DNA of 8,942 bases, from NCBI GenBank assembly GCA_003513015.1, contig DOTA01000296.1, forward strand, positions 1-8,942, given 5' to 3'. Under the pieces are notes generated by a model. That model worked only from the letters and a program-made list of their open reading frames with translations. It ran no database searches and was not told the origin of the DNA. Shown piece by piece: positions 6,701 through 8,942 of this stretch (position 1 is its first letter; each line of letters starts with the position of its first letter). The DNA is from Chloroflexota bacterium. Its GTDB lineage: Bacteria; Chloroflexota; Anaerolineae; Anaerolineales; UBA11858. Made by a program: the position numbers and the translations under genes.

Positions 6701-7815
6701 AACATGATGGCATTGAATTGGGGTTTCCAAAGCTGAAAGCTGCCATCGGTTTGTTGTTGATATAAATTGGCCCAATAAGTGTTCTCGCTTTGGTAAAGAT
6801 CGGCCAGGCGCTCGCCGTAAAAACGCTGCCCGTAGAAGATGATGGTATCGCCCGGGCCAAAGGTGCCATTGGCATCGATAACCTGGATGGCAATGTCTGC
6901 ACCCTGGCTGGTCATGTGCAATAGCCTCGAACTGACGCCTGCGATGGCGGGATTGGCTGCATAAAGTTCTTCGTAAGTTAGCTTGTAAATTCCATCTTCC
7001 GTGATGCCAATCCGGTAACGCGACCCAACCTCTGGGGGTGTTACCAACGGATTTGTATCAGGCAGGGAGCGCCATTGGGCAGCCTGTTCGTAATTTAGCA
7101 AAGTATCGGCAAAATATGATTCAAGAGTGGGATCGGCTGCCGGAGTTTGGCTGGATGCCACCTCCCCTTGACCGGCAGGATATTCAAAGTGCAGCCGAAC
7201 CTTGAGATATGGGTACCACTTCAAAGTTCCGCTGGCTGGTTCGTACTCAAAGGGTGAATACTCCAGGCGGATCAGGCGTTGATCGCGCATCCAGGCTTCA
7301 TCCGCAATGCGGACTGCCGAAAACGCGGTGCTGCTGGCCTGATTCAGCGCTGGCATTGCCTGAGCGAAATCGTAATCCCAGCGAGCGGTCGTATCGCTCT
7401 CATCCATCAATGGAGCCGGATAAGGTGCCGGGGCGATCTGATATTGCCCTGCGAGGTTTTGCGCGCTTTCATCTAAAATTTCCAGCGAAATTTGTGCCTG
7501 GGGCGGGACACCCACCAGCGTACTGACGATAGGAAGTTCCGCCGCGCCGGGAGTGGTGTCGGATGTAGCGCCTGGCACGAAAAGTGTATCGAAATCGCGG
7601 CCCTCGATGCTTTGTTTGCCGATCTGGTAGGCGGGGGCGGTCACGCTCAGATCAAGGTAATCATCGCGGGCGGTTTCAATCTTGAACGAAGCTGGCGAAT
7701 TAGATTCGGCGGATGCTTGCGCGCTGCTGGCCTGCAAAGGTGATGGAAATAGCGTAAGTGCCAACAAAACAGCCGACAAGAATAGTAAAAATATCCTTCT
7801 AAAGTTGTTTTTCAT
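3796..7815 (-). CDS. Secreted C25 (PorU/gingipain-like) cysteine peptidase with three Ig-like repeats
   Basis: First gene of the operon, 1339 residues from the chosen start. MKNNFRR plus a hydrophobic core (about 8-23) and A-x-A sites between residues 29 and 34 form a good signal peptide. Residues 44-212 resemble a C25 propeptide (GAAELPIVSTLVGVPPQAQ; then YSPFEYEPASGTLKW). Residues 267-284 (YRIGITEDGIYKLTYEEL) match the PorU-type N-terminal module, and a beta sandwich ending FFDWFEIEYN follows. The catalytic domain spans about 641-1012, with LLVGD (Asp718), YIGHAS (His879) and SMDCLDG (Cys913), and ends at VFGDPALEI. Three repeats of roughly 105 residues follow, then the tail FMIYLPLTIR. All expected catalytic residues are present. 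The open frame extends to 7926, but that adds 37 polar residues before the signal peptide and would include the promoter, so 7815 is preferred. It probably cleaves or anchors surface proteins; the substrate is unknown. Confidence 0.9.
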   Translation of the reverse strand: MKNNFRRIFLLFLSAVLLALTLFPSPLQASSAQASAESNSPASFKIETARDDYLDLSVTAPAYQIGKQSIEGRDFDTLFVPGATSDTTPGAAELPIVSTLVGVPPQAQISLEILDESAQNLAGQYQIAPAPYPAPLMDESDTTARWDYDFAQAMPALNQASSTAFSAVRIADEAWMRDQRLIRLEYSPFEYEPASGTLKWYPYLKVRLHFEYPAGQGEVASSQTPAADPTLESYFADTLLNYEQAAQWRSLPDTNPLVTPPEVGSRYRIGITEDGIYKLTYEELYAANPAIAGVSSRLLHMTSQGADIAIQVIDANGTFGPGDTIIFYGQRFYGERLADLYQSENTYWANLYQQQTDGSFQLWKPQFNAIMLEKYTLENVYWLYVGTNNGLRMSTVNGDISGNSNDPVPYYRETAHAEQSYEWKTTLFTSEDTWFWKKMNQANTTYNFTTDLTAIAVTAPEMVVRGEFVSDSYNLNVGADHHTQVSLNSHLIDDTYWSGKSRYHFEITTDTIALNEGTNTLSVVAKNDAQVIYPVIFFDWFEIEYNRFFQSTDNALEFSNVTTGLQKYQVSNFSDTNNVAVLDISNPLTPVRVLNPEVSAGQVTISLTNAAPLSVVMDGNPQAVPGAQVSYYTPPTWSAMANGVDYVYITHADFVAATQQLANYRATQSGLSTRVINIQDLYNEFNFGIFNPIAIKNFLAYTFDQWQTPPTYTLLVGDGHWNFFGYRPTYYIPTGQYIPPNLAWVDPWQGEVDSANLLANVVGNDPLADVFIARLPVNSSAEIDAYRAKLTAYEAPHTPEAWEQNHVFVADQADDAGNFPATADDVINQFIGPAPFASEIRIYEDDYGCSAGIACPAVNTAIVNTLNDPGALIINYIGHASVNRWSHEQVFLLTDLPRLQNAGKLPVVLSMDCLDGFWSGPGGYPGTSLIEEIVRQSNTGAIAAFSPTGLGVSSGHDILHKGFYDSLMNEGNWGLGAASMNAKLWLYNVGVHADLLHTYTVFGDPALEIRNPFHFIASPSESNKTTYYPGSTVTHNLTIQNTGTTTDTYEISVSSAWETTLPFTTTQSVAAGANLVMPVGIVTPNQYNVSDTAQVTITSQGNRANTFEAQLTTSIPVVYIFNLSPTNSSVNFFPNASAKHTFTITNQGLLGNQYNLSLSGATWPTSLSTSSTLWLDPGESTTVDVLVDTPNAQAVNDSATLTVTPVDGPQDSQQATLTTRVPNNYDFTLTPSEAAQTVAPGSEVTYTLTIQNAGLSTDQYHIQVSGNNWNTTLSTNTTGSLALNESLDVIVTVETPSQGNLTDSATITVTSDTITSEARQASIITSTSAFMIYLPLTIR
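3799..3819 (-). other. C-terminal YLPLTIR motif, possible sorting tag
   Basis: The large C25 peptidase ends MIYLPLTIR directly after the third Ig-like repeat: a short hydrophobic patch with Pro and a final Arg. I recall similar (Y/F)LPLxxR/K endings on many exported Chloroflexota proteins. It is not a transmembrane helix, an LPXTG signal or a recognisable T9SS C-terminal domain. Its role as a sorting or anchoring tag is a hypothesis. Confidence 0.4.
3832..4779 (-). repeat. Three protein-level Ig-like repeats in the large C25 peptidase
   Basis: Residues 1013-1116, 1117-1222 and 1223-1328 align as three diverged copies. Each has a PGS/PNA turn before a TxTIxN strand, then NxG and TDxYxIxVSG, then a Trp (AWETTL, TWPTSL, NWNTTL), a TPN/TPS turn, and DSATxTVT. 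They resemble NEW3/CARDB-type beta sandwiches used as spacers or binding modules on secreted enzymes. The copies differ enough at residue level that recent duplication is unlikely. Confidence 0.8.
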
Positions 7816-7820
7816 AGATA

Positions 7821-7825
7821 CTCTC
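7821..7825 (-). promoter_or_regulatory. Ribosome binding site supporting the 7815 start
   Basis: On the minus strand GAGAG, within AAAAGAGAG, ends 5 nt before the ATG at 7815-7813. It is a modest Shine-Dalgarno match, but it sits directly ahead of the codon that begins a good signal peptide. It favours this start over the open-frame ATG at 7926. Confidence 0.5.
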
Positions 7826-7858
7826 TTTTCGGAGCGTCCCAATAGTTTGGCGGTCCGA

Positions 7859-7878
7859 TTGTGCCATTTTGTGCCATT
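7859..7878. repeat. Exact tandem 10-bp repeat, possible operator
   Basis: TTGTGCCATT occurs twice with no gap (7859-7868 and 7869-7878) and the match does not extend beyond 20 bp. It sits just downstream of the TATAAT box, over the predicted first 20 transcribed bases of the minus-strand operon. Copies one helical turn apart on the same face fit a direct-repeat binding site for a repressor, but no regulator gene is in the window. Role inferred from position only. Confidence 0.5.
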
Positions 7879-7885
7879 GGGGCGG

Positions 7886-7891
7886 ATTATA
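7886..7891 (-). promoter_or_regulatory. -10 box (TATAAT) of the peptidase operon
   Basis: Reading the minus strand, a perfect TATAAT lies about 70 nt upstream of the chosen start of the first operon gene. No good TTGACA-like box is present at 16-18 nt upstream; TTCCCA is found with a 19-nt gap, so the -35 is weak and an activator might be needed. Transcription would be expected to start near 7879, giving a leader of about 64 nt. Confidence 0.55.
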
Positions 7892-8001
7892 ACGCTCCTG
7901 ATAGTTTCCGTGGGAAGGGCTAACAAATCTCTAAGTTTCCTTTCATTGTAAAATAAGCGCTGCCGATTTCAAGAAACCAGAGACCAGATGGCAAAATGGG
8001 G

Positions 8002-8007
8002 TAGAAT
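8002..8007 (+). promoter_or_regulatory. Weak candidate -10 (TAGAAT) for the plus-strand gene
   Basis: TAGAAT lies 42 nt before the ATG at 8050. The sequence 16-18 nt upstream of it does not resemble TTGACA. TAAAAT at 7949-7954 is an alternative with an equally poor -35. A promoter must exist in this divergent spacer unless the gene is read from elsewhere, but neither candidate is convincing. Confidence 0.2.
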
Positions 8008-8049
8008 CAATTTGCCAGTTGATCCGGTAATTGTGAACTCGAACCCAAA

Positions 8050-8942
8050 ATGATTACGCTCCAATACCTCGAACCCGGCCCGCACCTCGCCAAAATCTCG
8101 CCTCAGCAGGCGCGTGAAAAATTGCACGCCGCGCTCGAAATTTTGCCTATTAGCGCATTGCTGTTGGGCTGGGATTTACCCCCTGCTTTATTGGAAGTTT
8201 GCCGGGATGAAACCGCGTTAGCGGATGTGAAGTTGTATCGCTGGCAGCCCATTCTCACCGGAGATGGCACTATCTTCCCCGAAATGGCCTGGCGCACCCG
8301 GAATTTGCGAGGGGGTCCGCTCCCAGGGTTTCGCGGCCTCCCGGAGTTTACCTTCGTTTGCCCCAACCACCTCGCAGCGCGTGCCGCCATTTTGTCCCAT
8401 CTTACCGATTTAGCCCAGTCTGGCCTCTACGATGGTATCTTCCTCGACCGCATGCGCTTTCCCTCCCCTGCGGAGCATCCCGTTGATTCCCTGGCCTGCT
8501 TTTGTGAGCACTGCCAGCGCGCCGCCGCAGATTTTGGCCTTGATTTGGCAGAAATCCGCAAAACCCTGCAAACCTCCTCTAAACTCAGCGTTCTCCGCGC
8601 CCTCGGCGGCGAAGAAGTTGCACCCCTCTCTGCTTTCCTCGATTTCCGAGAGCGTACCATCACCCAATTCATCACAGAGGCCGTGGAAATCATCCGCGCC
8701 GCCGGGTTGGCCGTGGGCCTGGATTGCTTCTCCCCCTCGTTGACTCGTATGGTCGGGCAAGATCTAAACTTCCTGGCTCCCCTCGCCGACTGGACCAAAT
8801 TAATGATCTACGGTCACGCCCGCGGCCCGGCCACTCTCCCCTATGAGATCGGCGCGTTGGCAAACTGGCTGGAACTCCCCGAATCGGAAGCCCTCGCTCA
8901 AATTGACACAACTCTGGGTTTGGCGCTCACCGCTGCACCCTC
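8050..8942 (+). CDS. Glycoside-hydrolase-like TIM-barrel protein, 3' truncated by window end
   Basis: An open frame of 297 complete codons runs off the window. The first ATG follows an in-frame stop at 8020-8022, and no strong Shine-Dalgarno site is visible before it. The protein has no signal peptide, so it is probably cytoplasmic. The core YDGIFLDRMRFPS (127-139) is typical of the strand-4 region of GH10-like/GHL putative glycoside hydrolases (compare DGIxLDxxRxP). FVCPNH (102-107) precedes it. CFCEHC (Cys150, Cys152, Cys155) is a CxCxxC motif often seen just after that strand in such barrel proteins. AVGLDCFSPS (221-230) and DWTKLMIYGHARGP (247-260) look like later barrel strands. Asp128, Asp133 and Asp225 are candidate acidic active-site residues. 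I cannot name a substrate; it may be a hydrolase or a non-catalytic homologue. It is transcribed away from the peptidase operon and is probably functionally separate. Confidence 0.8.
   Translation, partial: MITLQYLEPGPHLAKISPQQAREKLHAALEILPISALLLGWDLPPALLEVCRDETALADVKLYRWQPILTGDGTIFPEMAWRTRNLRGGPLPGFRGLPEFTFVCPNHLAARAAILSHLTDLAQSGLYDGIFLDRMRFPSPAEHPVDSLACFCEHCQRAAADFGLDLAEIRKTLQTSSKLSVLRALGGEEVAPLSAFLDFRERTITQFITEAVEIIRAAGLAVGLDCFSPSLTRMVGQDLNFLAPLADWTKLMIYGHARGPATLPYEIGALANWLELPESEALAQIDTTLGLALTAAP

Larger units (their letters stand above)
7816..8049. other. Divergent intergenic spacer
   Basis: This 234-bp stretch separates the minus-strand operon from the plus-strand barrel gene and is the only substantial non-coding region in the window. 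It contains the TATAAT box, the tandem 10-bp repeat and a 7-bp inverted pair (GGAGCGT at 7831-7837, ACGCTCC at 7892-7898) that brackets both. No terminator hairpin, small gene or RNA structure could be supported. Confidence 0.6.

Noticed and set aside
7859..7878. Sigma-54 type promoter, since the minus strand reads TGGCAC twice
   Set aside because: The required TGC/TTGC element at the correct spacing downstream is missing, and a perfect TATAAT lies just upstream.
8410..8798. Minus-strand open frames opposite the plus-strand barrel gene
   Set aside because: They are shadows of the continuous 297-codon plus-strand frame, which carries coherent barrel motifs.

Overview
The window looks like a piece of a Chloroflexota (probably Anaerolineae) chromosome. 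The grounds are indirect: a surface protein with a long Thr-Pro stalk, large secreted C25 peptidases of the PorU/gingipain type, a protein ending in YLPLTIR (a C-terminal style I associate with exported proteins of that phylum), and a base composition near one half G+C. No rRNA, tRNA, CRISPR array, insertion sequence or phage gene is visible.

Layout. Positions 5-7815 hold five tightly packed genes on the minus strand. In transcription order (right to left) they are: a 1339-residue secreted C25 cysteine peptidase with three C-terminal Ig-like repeats; a 174-residue S26B-like (Ser/His) signal-peptidase relative; a 91-residue PqqD-like protein; a 291-residue two-anchor surface protein with an Fn3-like domain and Thr-Pro stalk; and a 703-residue C25 peptidase lipoprotein. 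The first three junctions overlap (ATGA, then 14 nt, then TAATG) and the last gap is 21 nt, so this is almost certainly one operon. The last stop lies 4 nt from the window edge, so further genes or a terminator may lie outside.

A divergent intergenic stretch (7816-8049) carries a perfect TATAAT box for the operon. Immediately downstream of it, at the predicted transcription start, lies an exact tandem 10-bp repeat, a possible operator. On the plus strand, from 8050 to the window end, is the first 297 codons of a protein resembling glycoside-hydrolase-like TIM barrels, with a CxCxxC motif.

How the parts may fit together. Two catalytically intact PorU-like C25 peptidases, one apparently released or sorted and one lipid-anchored, are co-transcribed with a second protease type (S26B), a PqqD/RRE-type peptide-binding protein and a stalked surface protein. 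This suggests a surface-protein maturation or anchoring module, possibly with a ribosomally made peptide component. The gene set and motifs are seen in the sequence; the joint function is inference. The operon's first gene is best started at 7815, not at the longest open frame (7926), because the longer version would place the TATAAT box and repeat inside the coding region and put a non-secretory stretch ahead of a good signal peptide.
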